This document shows, in pieces, positions 1 through 24,718 of a DNA stretch of 64,000 bases (position 1 is its first letter; every line of letters begins with the position of its first letter). The notes beneath the pieces were generated by a model. The model was not told the DNA's origin and did no database searches. It saw only the letters and a program-made list of their open reading frames with translations. The stretch covers positions 5,227,747 through 5,291,746 of the forward strand of contig NC_064044.1 of NCBI RefSeq assembly GCF_932526225.1, in the 5' to 3' direction. This stretch comes from Nematostella vectensis (lineage: Eukaryota > Cnidaria > Anthozoa > Actiniaria > Edwardsiidae). The position numbers and the translations under genes were made by a program.

Positions 1-393
1 CACAAACCTAATCGTACTTTAAAAGAAAAATTTGCACAAAAATTTAATAGAGGCAAAATCTCCCTCTTTACGAATGTTACTTTGTTATTGTTTATCATAA
101 AAATACAATGTTTTATTTGCAAGAGATCTACAAAATATCAATAGACGAATTAATTTGATACGTCATCGACTATATTTGAATAAAAACATTTTGCTTACTT
201 GCTTGAATTAGCCGATGAAAATTGATGCCTTGTGTTAATCGGCATTGAATGGGAGCATAAAATGACAGCGTGATTGGCCTTCTTTAAGTCATGGGTGATC
301 TGGCGCAGAAACTTTTATATCGCGCTTGTCTTGTATTGGTAATGGACCGTACCGTGCAGTAATAATGAGTCATGGATTGTTTACTTGTCAGGT
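1..393. other. 5' flank of gene A, no coding signal
   Basis: No exon is recognisable here. It is AT-rich sequence directly upstream of the signal-peptide exon of the MAM/ShKT gene, so it should hold that gene's promoter and 5' UTR. A weak TATA-like run (CATAAAA, near 255) and an AT patch near 316 are the only candidates and I would not call either a promoter. Confidence 0.4.
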
Positions 394-3300
394 ATGGATG
401 CAAGTTGGTCCGTCGTCATCTTCATTATTTTATCGTGGGTTCAACATTCAAATAATGCGCGTAAGTACCCGTTGTTCAAGTAACATGTAACGTTCAACCA
501 CGCGAACGTTCTGGGGCAAACGGTCAAACATCGACCTTTTAATTTTAATTCAATGATTTGCAATGATTGATTGGTTATGATTTTGTCATTTTGTTTTAAA
601 TGAATCATCTTTCTAGGTTTTCCAAATTTTAGAATGGTTTAGGAATAGGATGACTTCTTGATAGAAACTTTTCTGTGACCCTTTATTAAGTAGTGGTTGG
701 CTGCTTTAAAGCGGTATTAGGGACCATAAGCAAGGACGACGAGATCGAATAAGACGCGTTCTGTCGCGCTTCCAATTTAATTCCAATTTAATTGCAATGA
801 AATAAGCAAAACATTATAGTCAGAGACAGAAAAATAAAAAGGGTATTATTTATGAAGTAGTGAACGTAGTTAGAGGAGTTTACAGTGCGCGTCCTCATTT
901 GACCGTAAAAGGAGTTTTCAACGTCATGGTTTGGTTGAAAACGGCTGGAAATTATTAGACAGAACGCATTTTCACGTGCTGCTATTGAATTCTGAATCTA
1001 ATTCCATTGTTTTTTTTTTGCCGTCGTCTACGTTCCCGTCGTCGTTGCTTTAAGGTCCCTATTGTCACCAGTTTACTTCCGGAAGGCCCTCGGAAACCTC
1101 AACCGGCAGGACATATAAAGAATCTATTAGAAGCCGTTTGCTAGGGTCCGGTTCCTAGTAAGCAGGTTAGCACTTACACAGGGATAAATACGGTTAACAA
1201 TCTTGATTTGTCCTTAGGTTAGCGTTAACCTACTTTTTAGTAACCATGCCCAGGCCATCCGATTTAAATTACCAATCACATCCTGAATGAAACTTACAAA
1301 AGACAAACTACTTTCACAATACTGAAGTATTTTACGCGTTTTCCGTTAAAAATTATCGGAAAATATTACGTAATCGGCCGGAAGCAAACTTGTGACTGTG
1401 TTGCTTTAATTTGGGGAATATAAATAAACCCTTTTAGTGGAACGCAATTATTTTGGGACTTTTTATAGCGGTCGCTAGACTAGAAGATGGCCGTCAGACA
1501 GAGGAACCACTGTATATCTGGAGTTAATTGTTTTTTATCACAAGATGTCGGAGACACAGATTTCGCAAATGGTAACTATGGAATGTGGAAGAACCTGGCT
1601 GCCGAGGATATTAAGTGGAAACCAGCATTGACCCAGCTTCTCGGTGGTCCTAAGGATCACTCAGGCAAACAAGGTATTGGTGATAGAAGATGGCTATGAT
1701 GGTAATGACGGTGGCCCTAGTGATCACTCAGGCAAACAAGGTATTGGTGATAGAAGATGGCTATGATGGTAATGACGGTGGCCCTAGTGATCACTCAGGC
1801 AAACAAGGTATTGGTGATAGAAGATGGCGATGATGGTAATGACGGTGGTCCTAGTGATCACTCAGGCAAACAAGGTATTGGTGATAGAAGATGGCGATGA
1901 TGGTAATGACGGTGGTCCTAGTGATCACTCAGGCAAACAAGGTATTGGTGATAGAAGATGGCTATGATGGTAATGACGGTGGTGCTAATGATCACTCAGA
2001 CAAACAAGGTATTGGTGATAGAAGATGGCGACGATGGTAATGACGGTGGTCCTAGTGATCACTCAGGCAAACAAGGTATTGGTGATAGAAGATGGCTATG
2101 ATGGTAATGACGGTGGCCCTAGTGATCACTCAGGCAAACAAGGTATTGGTGATAGAAGATGGCGATGATGGTAATGACGGTGGTCCTAGTGATCACTCAG
2201 ACAAACAAGGTATTGGTGATAGAAGATGGCGATGATGGTAATGACGGTGGTCCTAGTGATCACTCAGGCAAACAAGGTATTGGTGATGGAAGATGGCTAT
2301 GATGGTAATGACGGTTGCCCTAGTGATCACTCAGACAAACAAGGTATTGGTGATAGAAGATGGCTATGATGGTAATGACGGTGGCCCTAGTGATCACTCA
2401 GGCAAACAAGGTATTGGTGATAGAAGATGGCGATGATGGTAATGACGGTGGTCCTAAGGATCACTCAGGCAAACAAGGTATTGGTGATAGAAGATGGCGA
2501 TGATGGTAATGACGGTGGTCCTAGTGATCACTCAGGCAAACAAGGTATTGGTGATAGAAGATGGCTATGATGGTAATGACGGTGGTGCTAATGATCACTC
2601 AGGCAAACAAGGTATTGGTGATAGAAGATGGCGATGATGGTAATGACGGTGGCCCTAGTGATCACTCAGGCAAACAAGGTATTGGTGATAGAAGATGGCT
2701 ATGATGGTAATGACGGTGGCCCTAGTGATCACTCAGGCAAACAAGGTATTGGTGATAGAAGATGGCGATGATGGTAATGACGGTGGTGCTAATGATCACT
2801 CAGGCAAACAAGGTATTGGTGATAGAAGATGGCGATGATGGTAATGACGGTGGCCCTAGTGATCACTCAGGCAAACAAGGTATTGGTGATAGAAGATGGC
2901 TATGATGGTAATGACGGTGGCCCTAGTGATCACTCAGGCAAACAAGGTATTGGTGATAGAAGATGGCGATGATGGTAATGACGGTGGCCCTAGTGATCAC
3001 TCAGGCAAACAAGGTATTGGTGATAGAAGATGGCGATGATGGTAATGACGGTGGTGCTAAGGATCACTCAGGCAAACAAGGTATTGGTGATAGAAGATGG
3101 CGATGATGGTAATGACGGTGGCCCTAGTGATCACTCAGGCAAACAAGGTATTGGTGATAGAAGATGGCGATGATGGTAATGACGGTGGCCCTAGTGATCA
3201 CTCAGGCAAACAAGGTATTGGTGATAGAAGATGGCTATGATGGTAATGACGGTGGTCCTAGTGATCACTCAGGCAAACAAGGTATTGGTGATAGAAGATG

Positions 3301-6300
3301 GCTATGATGGTAATGACGGTGGTCCTAGTGATCACTCAGGCAAACAAGGTATTGGTGATAGAAGATGGCGATGATGGTAATGACGGTGGCCCTAGTGATC
3401 ACTCAGGCAAACAAGGTATTGGTGATAGAAGATGGCTATGATGGTAATGACGGTGGCCCTAGTGATCACTCAGGCAAACAAGGTATTGATGATAGAAGAT
3501 GGCTATGATGGTAATGACGGTGGCCCTAGTGATCACTCAGGCAAACAAGGTATTGGTGATAGAAGATGGCTATGATGGTAATGACGGTGGCCCTAGTGAT
3601 CACTCAGGCAAACAAGGTATTGGTGATAGAAGATGGCGATGATGGTAATGACGGTGGCCCTAGTGATCACTCAGACGGACAAGGTATTGGTGATAGAAGA
3701 TGGCTATGATGGTAATGACGGTGGCCCTAGTGATCACTCAGGCAAACAAGGTATTGGTGATAGAAGATGGCCATGATGGTAATGACAGTGGCCCTAGTGA
3801 TCACTCAGACAAACAAGGTATTGGTGATAGAAGATGGCGATGATGGTAATGACGGTGGCCCTAGTGATCACTCAGGCAAACAAAGTATTGGTGATGGAAG
3901 ATGGCTGTGATGGTAATGACGGTTGCCCTAGTGATCACTCAGACAAACAAGGTATTAGTGATAGAAGATGGCTATGATGGTAATGACGGTGGTCCTAGTG
4001 ATCACTCAGACAAGCAAGGTATTGGTGATAGAAGATGATGATGGTAATGATGATGGTCATAAGGATCACTCAGGCAACAATAATCATTATTATTGTTGTT
4101 GTTGTTAAGAAATAAATCAAAATATTCAAAAAGATTCTTTCGTTAACCAGAGCAATTAAAAAACTGGTACTCGACTTTAATGAGACTTTTTATTTAAGAT
4201 GTTGTTGTTATTATTTTTGCTTTTATTGACGTTGGTGCTGTGTCTATAGTTGTTGCTGTTGTTGTTGATACTGATTAACGGCAGTTCCGATCAATCATTA
4301 TAATTATCCCTTACTCTAATCTTCCCAGGAACCTACCTTTATGCATCAGTGAACTCTAATGAGTATGGAACCGCAATCTTATTCGGCCAAGACTGGTTCA
4401 GCCCGAAGAGAATCCCATTCTGCCTAACCTTCTACTACTCAATGTTCGGCAACCCCCGGAGTGATCTAAATGTTGTGCTAGATCCGGGGGGGAATTTGGA
4501 GTATTACTATGTAGCACTTTTGGTAAACTCCACGGATATCGGCGATCACGCAGATCGCTGGTTCAGAGCTGACGTCAGCATCACGGGTAACATCACGAAG
4601 AAGGTACCATTTCTACATACGTAATTATTACATAAGAATGTTTTGCGCCTTTATTGTATGAGAGAAGAGTAAATCTAAAGACCACGCGTGACCTGCAGGT
4701 CTCATAGTTTGGTCTCCCAGAGAGACATTGTTGCGGGCGCTAAATTTTGTCGCAGCGACAAAGAAATGTTTTTTAGATAGTTGAGAAACATTTAGGAGAT
4801 ATGTCGCACGCTACATATAGCGCTTGACATGTTGCCTAGTTTAGCCAGGCCCTAATCAAATAAATGGCAATAAAGAGACAAAAAATAATTAGGCTTTCAA
4901 ACAAAGTCCGAAGCCATTTTTTTATCTAGGCTATTGGTTAATTTCCTTACGATTGCTTTCTTTGCATATCTAGGCTAGTATTGCTGCTCACTTCTCACCC
5001 GGTGTGGGTCAGTCCGGTATCGCTATTGATGACATATCGGTCTCAGATGGAATATGCGGTAAGCCAAAAGATATATACGTAGACATTTTTTTTATAGTTT
5101 GAACCTTAGAAATTAGAAGCTCTACGGATTTTCTTACCTCATTTCAGTCTCTGGAACCCGGGGTATTGAAGACCTTTTTTTTACTTATTTAAAAAAAAAA
5201 GGAAATCGATGAATACATGGAGTTACTTTTTTTTTCGAAGTGCTTCAAACTCTTTTTTTGATCGCAGATTGTTTTAACGCGCAGCCTGAGTTATGCGATG
5301 CCTGGGGAAGAAAAGGGTTCTGTCGCACTAATCCCAAATGGATGGCGAAGTACTGCAGGAAGAGCTGTGGCACTTGCGGTAAGGCCGTATATATACTACA
5401 TTCCTGTATTTCAATTTAAGGTAAAGCCTTAAAGATGCTGCCTAACTTGTATTTACAATGTAAGGTAAGGCCGTATATATACTACATTCCTGTATTACAA
5501 TTTAAGGTAAGGCCGTATAGATACTGCCTAACTTGTATTTACAATGTAAGGTAAGGTCGTATATATACTACATTCCTGTATTTCAATTTAAGGTAAAGCC
5601 TTAAAGATGCTGCCTAACTTGTATTTACAATGTAAGGTAAGGCCGTATATATACTACATTCCTGTATTACAATTTAAGGTAAGGCCGTATAGATACTGCC
5701 TAACTTGTATTTACAATGTAAGGTAAGGTCGTATATATACTACATTCCTGTATTTCAATTTAAGGTAAAGCCTTATAGATGCTGCCTAACTTGTATTTAC
5801 AATGTAAGGTAAGGCCGTATATATACTACATTCCTGTATTTCAATTTAAGGTAAAGCCTTATAAATGCTGCCTAACTTGTATTTACAATGTAAGGTAAGG
5901 CCGTATATATACTACATTCCTGTATTTCAATTTAAGGTAAAGCCTTATAGATGCTGCCTAACATGTATTTACAATGTAAGGTAAAGTCGTATATATACTG
6001 CATACCTTGTAATTACAATTTAAGGTAAGGCCGTATAGATACTGCCTAACTTGTATTTACAATGTAAGGTAAGGCCGTATATATACTACATTCCTGTATT
6101 TCAATTTAAGGTAAAGCCTTATAAATGCTGCCTAACTTGTATTTACAATGTAAGGTAAGGCCGTATATATACTACATTCCTGTATTTCAATTTAAGGTAA
6201 AGCCTTACAGATGCTGCCTAACATGTATTTACAATGTAAGGTAAAGTCGTATGTATACTGCATACCTTGTAATTACAATTTAAGGTAAGGCCGTGTAGAT

Positions 6301-8596
6301 ACTGCCTAACTTGTATTTACAATGTAAGGTAAGGCCGTATATATACTACATTCCTGTATTTCAATTTAAGGTAAAGCCTTATAGATGCTGCCTAACTTGT
6401 ATTTACAATGTAAGGTAAGGTCGTATATATACTGCATACCTTGTAATTACAATTTAAGGTAAGGCCGTATAGATACTGCCTAACTTGTATATACACGAAG
6501 TATTACAATTACAATTTAAGGTATTAGGCCGTATATATACTACATACCCTTTAATTACAATTTAAGGTAAAGCCGTGTATAAACTGCATACATTGTTATT
6601 ACAATTTAAAGTAAGGCCGTGTGTATACTGCAAACCTTGTAATTACAATTTAAGATAAGGCCGTGTATAAACTGCATTCCTTGTAATTACAATGTAAGGT
6701 AAGGCCGTATATAAATACTACATACCTTGTATTTACAATGTAAGATAGGGTCGTGTATATACTGCATTCCTTGTATTTACAATATAAGGAAAGGCCGTAT
6801 ATATACTACATACCTTCTAAATACATACTTTGAGCGAGCAGCGCGCTAAAATATCGATTCTCGGACCTAGTGCAGATATAGGAATCTCCGGTCCGCTATA
6901 TTAGCCAATCAGAATGCAGGATTCGTCACCGTAACCGCTAAAAAATAAAAGGCCGTATGTGGAGTATACGTTTTATATTTGCAATGAACAGGTTCTTTTC
7001 CTTGCTTCTCATTGTTTTAGAGCAAAAGCAAGCGTAAAGGTCCCATCTTGTACGTAATGTAGAGAAAAGAAGTGGGCTGTTTAATTGTCGGCAGTAAATT
7101 CTGCCATTGTAAAGGATAAAGAAAAGAAAACATCAAATAGTTGGGAAAAGAACAAAACAACAAGAATAAAAAACAATTCTGATTCTCTAGTCTAATTTAA
7201 GAAGGTCATTCCGGCCGCCATTATGCATTCCTGCACAACAGTGAATCAAAGTATCATTACCATTGTCTTAAACAAACAGGTTACTGAGATGTACATACTG
7301 TTGCAATGCAATTTCTTACATAAAGTTTCAGCATTCAATTGTTAATGGTTATCTTGAAATCTCTTTCAAGTAGACTGCTGCATTTTTAATGTAAACAATA
7401 ACAATGATTGGCTGTTCAACATTCTTTAATTACTGCTTGTTGTCTTGATCTTCGTTCAGCCTGCCGTGACTATCATCCGCTCTGCGTGGAGTGGGCCATG
7501 AAGGGGAGGTGCCAAGAACGAGATGTAGCCTTCACTTGCCCTTACAACTGCTCCGTTTGCCGTAAGTGTTTTCTTGGTTTGTAAGGTCTTTGAGTTCGCC
7601 ATGAAGGGGCTGTGTCAGGAACGAGATGTAGTCTTTACTTGATCTTACAACTGCTCTGTTTGCCGTAAGCATGTTGTAAGGGCTTTGGGTGGGCCATGAA
7701 GGGGAGGTGTCAAGAACGAGATGTAGCCTTCACTTGTCCTTACAACTGCTCCGTTTGCTTAAGTGTGTTGTATGGGCTTTGCGTGGGCCAGTTAGGGGTC
7801 GGGCGTTACGTATCCTTCAGTTGTCTGTATGACTGCTGGTGGCTTGTATGGGCTTTGCGTGGGCCAGTTAGTTTCGGGCGTTACGTATCCTCTCTGTTGG
7901 CCGTACGACTGCTCCGTTTGCCGTACGTGTGAATAAAAAGGACTTTAGTGAGCTGATGAGGACTCGGGCAGTTTGCTCTGCACCATTATATACATAAGCA
8001 CAGCTCGGAAGTCTGCGTGTTTTAAGTGTACTTCCATATGTGAAATCCACGCACCCAGTGTAGTTCAACAAAAGCTGGTAGTCGACTCTACCAAATTTTC
8101 GTCTTTCATAAGACTTTTTAATGAGACAGGAGCAAAAAAAAAAACTTGCAATGTCACAATTGTAAGATTGTATTAATTTATTTGCTTAGAGATTCCATGT
8201 GCAATACAAAAACAAAAATAAGCTTTGGTTCTTTTTGGTAGATAATCCGTTCTTGAGATATTGAAAGTTGTAAGACTTGATTTTGCTGATATCGCCAGAT
8301 TTGGGCAAAATTACTACTTTTTCATGATTTATGCCAACTTTATTTGCTCAATCATATCTCAAGAACGGATCATACCAAAAAGTACCAAAGCTTATTTTGT
8401 TTTGTGCAATAAAACAGGGATTTCGGTTATTTTACTGTTACCCGCTGGGCCGTATGACTCCCTTTGTGTTTCAGATTGTCATGATAACTTCGCCGTATGT
8501 CCAACCCTTGGTGGAATGGGATACTGTGACAAGAGGAGAGAATTCATGAGCGTCAACTGTCAGAAGACGTGTGGCTTGTGTGTCGTCATGGCCTGA
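394..8596 (+). CDS. Gene A: secreted MAM-ShKT-ShKT-ShKT protein, 7 exons, 296 aa
   Basis: Exons by eye: 394-460, 1545-1673, 4329-4603, 4974-5058, 5268-5378, 7460-7561, 8475-8596. They sum to 891 nt with matching phases (1,1,0,1,1,1). Exon 1 is a signal peptide (MDASWSVVIFIILSWVQ, cleavage likely after NNA). Residues about 23-185 form a MAM domain (DTDFANGNYG start, SGIAIDDISVSDG end). Residues about 186-296 are three ShKT modules, one per exon, each with six cysteines. ShKT domains occur both in potassium-channel toxins and widely in extracellular enzymes and adhesion proteins; here the MAM partner suggests an adhesive or matrix protein rather than a free toxin. No protease domain is present. 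Introns 2, 5 and 6 contain tandem arrays that copy the exon edge. The first MAM cysteine pair is missing; the second pair is present. Domain calls are strong; exact exon 2 start is the least certain point. Confidence 0.82.
1545..5058 (+). CDS. Gene A MAM domain exons (1545-1673, 4329-4603, 4974-5058)
   Basis: Three exons encode one MAM domain, an adhesion module of about 160 residues found in receptor phosphatases, meprins and neuropilins. Exon 2 carries the N-terminal strand and the conserved GPxxDHSG turn, exon 3 GTYLYASV, the IPFCLTFYYSMFG core and RWFRADVSI, and exon 4 the closing GQSGIAIDDI plus a cysteine. Splice junctions join in frame: CAAG|GTATTG to CCAG|GAACC gives Gly; AAG|GTACC to TAG|GCT is phase 0; the last exon ends G|GTAAGC. 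The intron between the first two MAM exons (1674-4328) is mostly a 67-bp array whose first unit is the exon's own 3' end. Confidence 0.82.
1642..4080 (+). repeat. 67-bp minisatellite, about 36 copies, seeded by a MAM exon 3' end
   Basis: Near-identical 67-bp units (GATCACTCAGGCAAACAAGG core, spaced exactly 67 bp at 1655 and 1722 and onward) fill most of gene A intron 2. The first unit overlaps the coding exon: the last about 32 nt of exon 2 plus its donor AAG|GTATTGG are the repeat. Thus almost every unit carries the same 5' splice site. Variants alternate between CCCTAGT, TCCTAGT, TCCTAAG and TGCTAAT. The final unit (about 4030-4075) is degenerate and lacks the donor. 67 is not a multiple of 3, and the unit has an in-frame stop after the donor (GGCTATGA), so it is not an extended coding repeat. 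Confidence 0.95.
5268..8596 (+). CDS. Gene A ShKT exons (5268-5378, 7460-7561, 8475-8596)
   Basis: Each exon is one phase-1 ShKT module with six cysteines ending in a C-x3-C-x2-C signature: CRKSCGTC, CPYNCSVC and CQKTCGLC. The last exon continues four residues (VVMA) to a TGA at 8594-8596. One-module-per-exon with symmetric phase explains easy duplication or shuffling. The channel-blocking Lys-Tyr dyad of classical ShK toxins is not clearly conserved: module 1 has KYCRKSC, modules 2 and 3 do not. So a toxin role is not supported by sequence alone. No propeptide or dibasic separation between modules is seen, which also argues for one multidomain protein. Confidence 0.85.
5378..6820 (+). repeat. 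43/86-bp tandem array seeded by a ShKT exon donor site
   Basis: An array of about 42-44-bp monomers, often arranged as 86-bp dimers (5378 to 5464 is exactly 86), fills gene A intron 5. Each monomer starts with AAGGTAAG or close variants, the animal 5' splice-site consensus, followed by GCCGTATA-type sequence. The first copy is the genuine donor of the exon at 5268-5378 (TGCG|GTAAGG). Units decay towards 6800, where they merge into unique sequence. Reading through the first unit gives a TAA, so use of downstream donors would truncate the protein. Confidence 0.93.
7477..7940 (+). repeat. About 94-bp tandem copies of the second ShKT exon end and donor
   Basis: After the real exon (7460-7561), four further decaying copies start near 7590, 7684, 7777 and 7853. 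The first two preserve most of the coding stretch (GCCATGAAGGGG, GAACGAGATGTAG, TACAACTGCTC) and, in copy two, the TGCC|GTAAG donor; the last two are shorter and diverged. Copy two has an internal TGA and none has its own 3' splice site, so they are relics, not alternative exons. Confidence 0.88.
8201..8410. mobile_element. Foldback element (about 56-bp arms) in gene A intron 6
   Basis: A long inverted repeat: the left arm 8201-8260 (including AAGCTTTGG and ATCCGTTCTTGAGATA) is the reverse complement of 8355-8410 (TATCTCAAGAACGGAT ... CCAAAGCTT), with about 95 bp between. This is typical of a non-autonomous foldback/MITE insertion. No coding capacity is present and no superfamily could be assigned. 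Confidence 0.75.
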
Positions 8597-9813
8597 AGGT
8601 AGATAGACATTGTAAGCTTTTAAAGAAAACCCATGTCGGCGCATTAACAGAGCTACAGCGCATTCGTCAAGTTCGAGTTTAAGTTAAAGTTTGTTTGTCC
8701 GAATAGCCTGTTCCAAAAGAAGGAGCAATTTGCTTGCATCAGTTCTACATCTTCATCCTACATTACAGTAAATGGCTCCTTGCTATTGCTTCGTACGATT
8801 ACCTTCCTGTTTGAATAGAAAGGGCTAACCTGACGAGACAAGAACCGGATAACTGTACAAAAGAACAAAGGGAAACGTTTTAAAGGTTTCGTGTAAACCC
8901 TGTTGGAGTGTGCCTTTATGTGCCTTAAGTTTGCACGGATTTTGTTTTTCTTTGAAAATTTTATTTAAAATTAAATCAATATTTGAAAGGTCCCGCAAGC
9001 CGGATCTAGCGATCTTGTCTTCAAATCGGAAAGGGCTGGACGCGACTCATTCAATTCTCCAATGAGAATAACCAATTAACTAAACATTTAAATTAGTACG
9101 ATAGTGTTTTATTGTTAAAAACAGTTAAAAGTTACAAATATTTCATATCATGGTGTAGCAACATTTATTTGGGCAATTGGTTGTAATGTGTTAGTCAGTA
9201 GCGGATCTAGGAGGAAGGTTTAGGGGGATGGAAAAGCCCCCCCCCCCCCCCCCCCCCCCCGCCAAAGGAAGTTATGCCATAAGGAACATTCCTGTAAGGT
9301 TTGTGCCCTTCCCAGCTCGTTTGCTTTTTTTAAGTCCCCCTCTTCAAAAAAAAAGTAAACCTGCCTTCTTAGGTATTTGTGTCTGTATAGGTCAGAAAGC
9401 CAAATGTAACAAAAAGATCCCCCCCTTGTCACCAAACCAGCCCCCTCTTCAATTAAAGGCTAGATCTACCTCTTATAGCCTATACTGTTTCGTTTTCTAC
9501 TTTATTTAATTATAATTTTGTTGAAATCCAATATGTACATTTTCTTATGCTTCCAATTTTAGGAACATTTGTTTATTTTTTTACACTTCCTCCCAGAAGT
9601 AAGAGTGAGGAAGATTTGTCTAGGGATGTTTTACACTTGTTCCAAGGAGTAAGGGGTAACAAAATTTTCTGCGAAACATTTTTCTTTGCTCCCGAAAGTA
9701 AGCTGTTTTTAAAGAATGTTTCTTTCTTGTTTAGTGTTGGGTGTGCAAGTATATACATTTTGGGCTAGACCCACTATCTGTGTTATTATACGCCATGTTA
9801 GCGCTTTGTGCAA
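8597..9813. other. Intergenic 3' ends of genes A (+) and B (-), with a poly-C tract
   Basis: Convergent gene ends. No exon is seen. A pure C run lies at about 9238-9260, just after AGCGGATCTAGG (9196), which resembles the ends of other transposon remnants in the window. For gene B on the minus strand, TTTATT at 9572-9577 (AATAAA in sense) lies about 240 bp past the stop and is the best poly(A) signal. Confidence 0.5.
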
Positions 9814-23918
<14,105 letters not shown>

Positions 23919-24718
23919 CTTGAAACCTTCCTATCACCTTAATTCGTTCACCATTTCAAAATCATTTTTGAAATATAAATCAAGACAAAATGTCGTCGAC
24001 CATTAATGATGATCAGTGTCAATCCCGCGTACGTTTGAAGACCGTGTTGACCTGAGCAGGTGGTCGATGTCGTCATAAGAAATCCGTGTGTTCCCCTTGA
24101 CATTTTGGTACACAGACAAACTTAACACCGGGCGGGCGGGCGGTATATTCTTAGATTACGTGATAACATCAAAGTTAAACATAATTCTTGAAAACCTTTT
24201 CAGAATCAAGTGCTTTTATTAGACTCTTTTGTAACTGTGTATCTTACAAACAGTTATTTTAAGAATTGGATCTTAGAAGTATTAAAGATAAATACACAGT
24301 GAAGCTAAAATGAATTACTTCATAGGAAGGGCGTTGCGAGTTGTGTCGGACCACCATCCCAAGATCCGTCATAGAGACATTTTCCATAATCACCCCACGC
24401 CCCTTTCTTAGATCTTTTTTCGAGAAAAAGCTCTCCTGTCTTTCTTGCTTGTTCCATTGTGTCGAGGTAAAAAAAATACAGGAGCAGTGAAAAAATAATC
24501 CTCAAAATCAAACACAATTAAGGAAGCTTTTTTTAAATATTGTGATCATTAAATTATTCGAACTACAAGAGCCATCGGATTGTTGAAAGACACTTTTACT
24601 TAGACTTCTACGAGTGATACAATAAGTACAACATTTTGCATTCTGTTTTAATTTTTTTCACGCTTGACTGTTTTGGCACAAACTTGCTTTTTTTTTCAAG
24701 CAAATTATTTTGAACATA
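23919..24718. other. Interval between genes C and B; promoter side of gene B
   Basis: Gene B is read leftward from 23918, so this holds its promoter, and it also holds the 3' flank of gene C (TTTATT at 24215-24220, AATAAA in sense). A GC-rich GGGCGGGCGGGCGG run lies near 24130. A small minus-strand frame at 24323-24460 starting MEQARKTGELFLEKRSKKGA has protein-like composition but no recognisable family, no signal peptide and no splice context; it may be a fragment or chance. Confidence 0.45.

Noticed and set aside
1642-4080. Possible CRISPR array
   Set aside because: Units are contiguous 67-bp tandem copies without unique spacers, in a eukaryotic intron.
7696-7932. A separate ShKT peptide gene from the frame at 7696
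   Set aside because: This is a decayed tandem copy of the adjacent exon; it lacks an acceptor and the frame soon leaves the ShKT pattern.
5268-8596. Calling gene A a potassium-channel toxin
   Set aside because: The fold is ShKT but the modules are fused to a MAM domain with no processing sites, and the toxin dyad is not kept in all modules.
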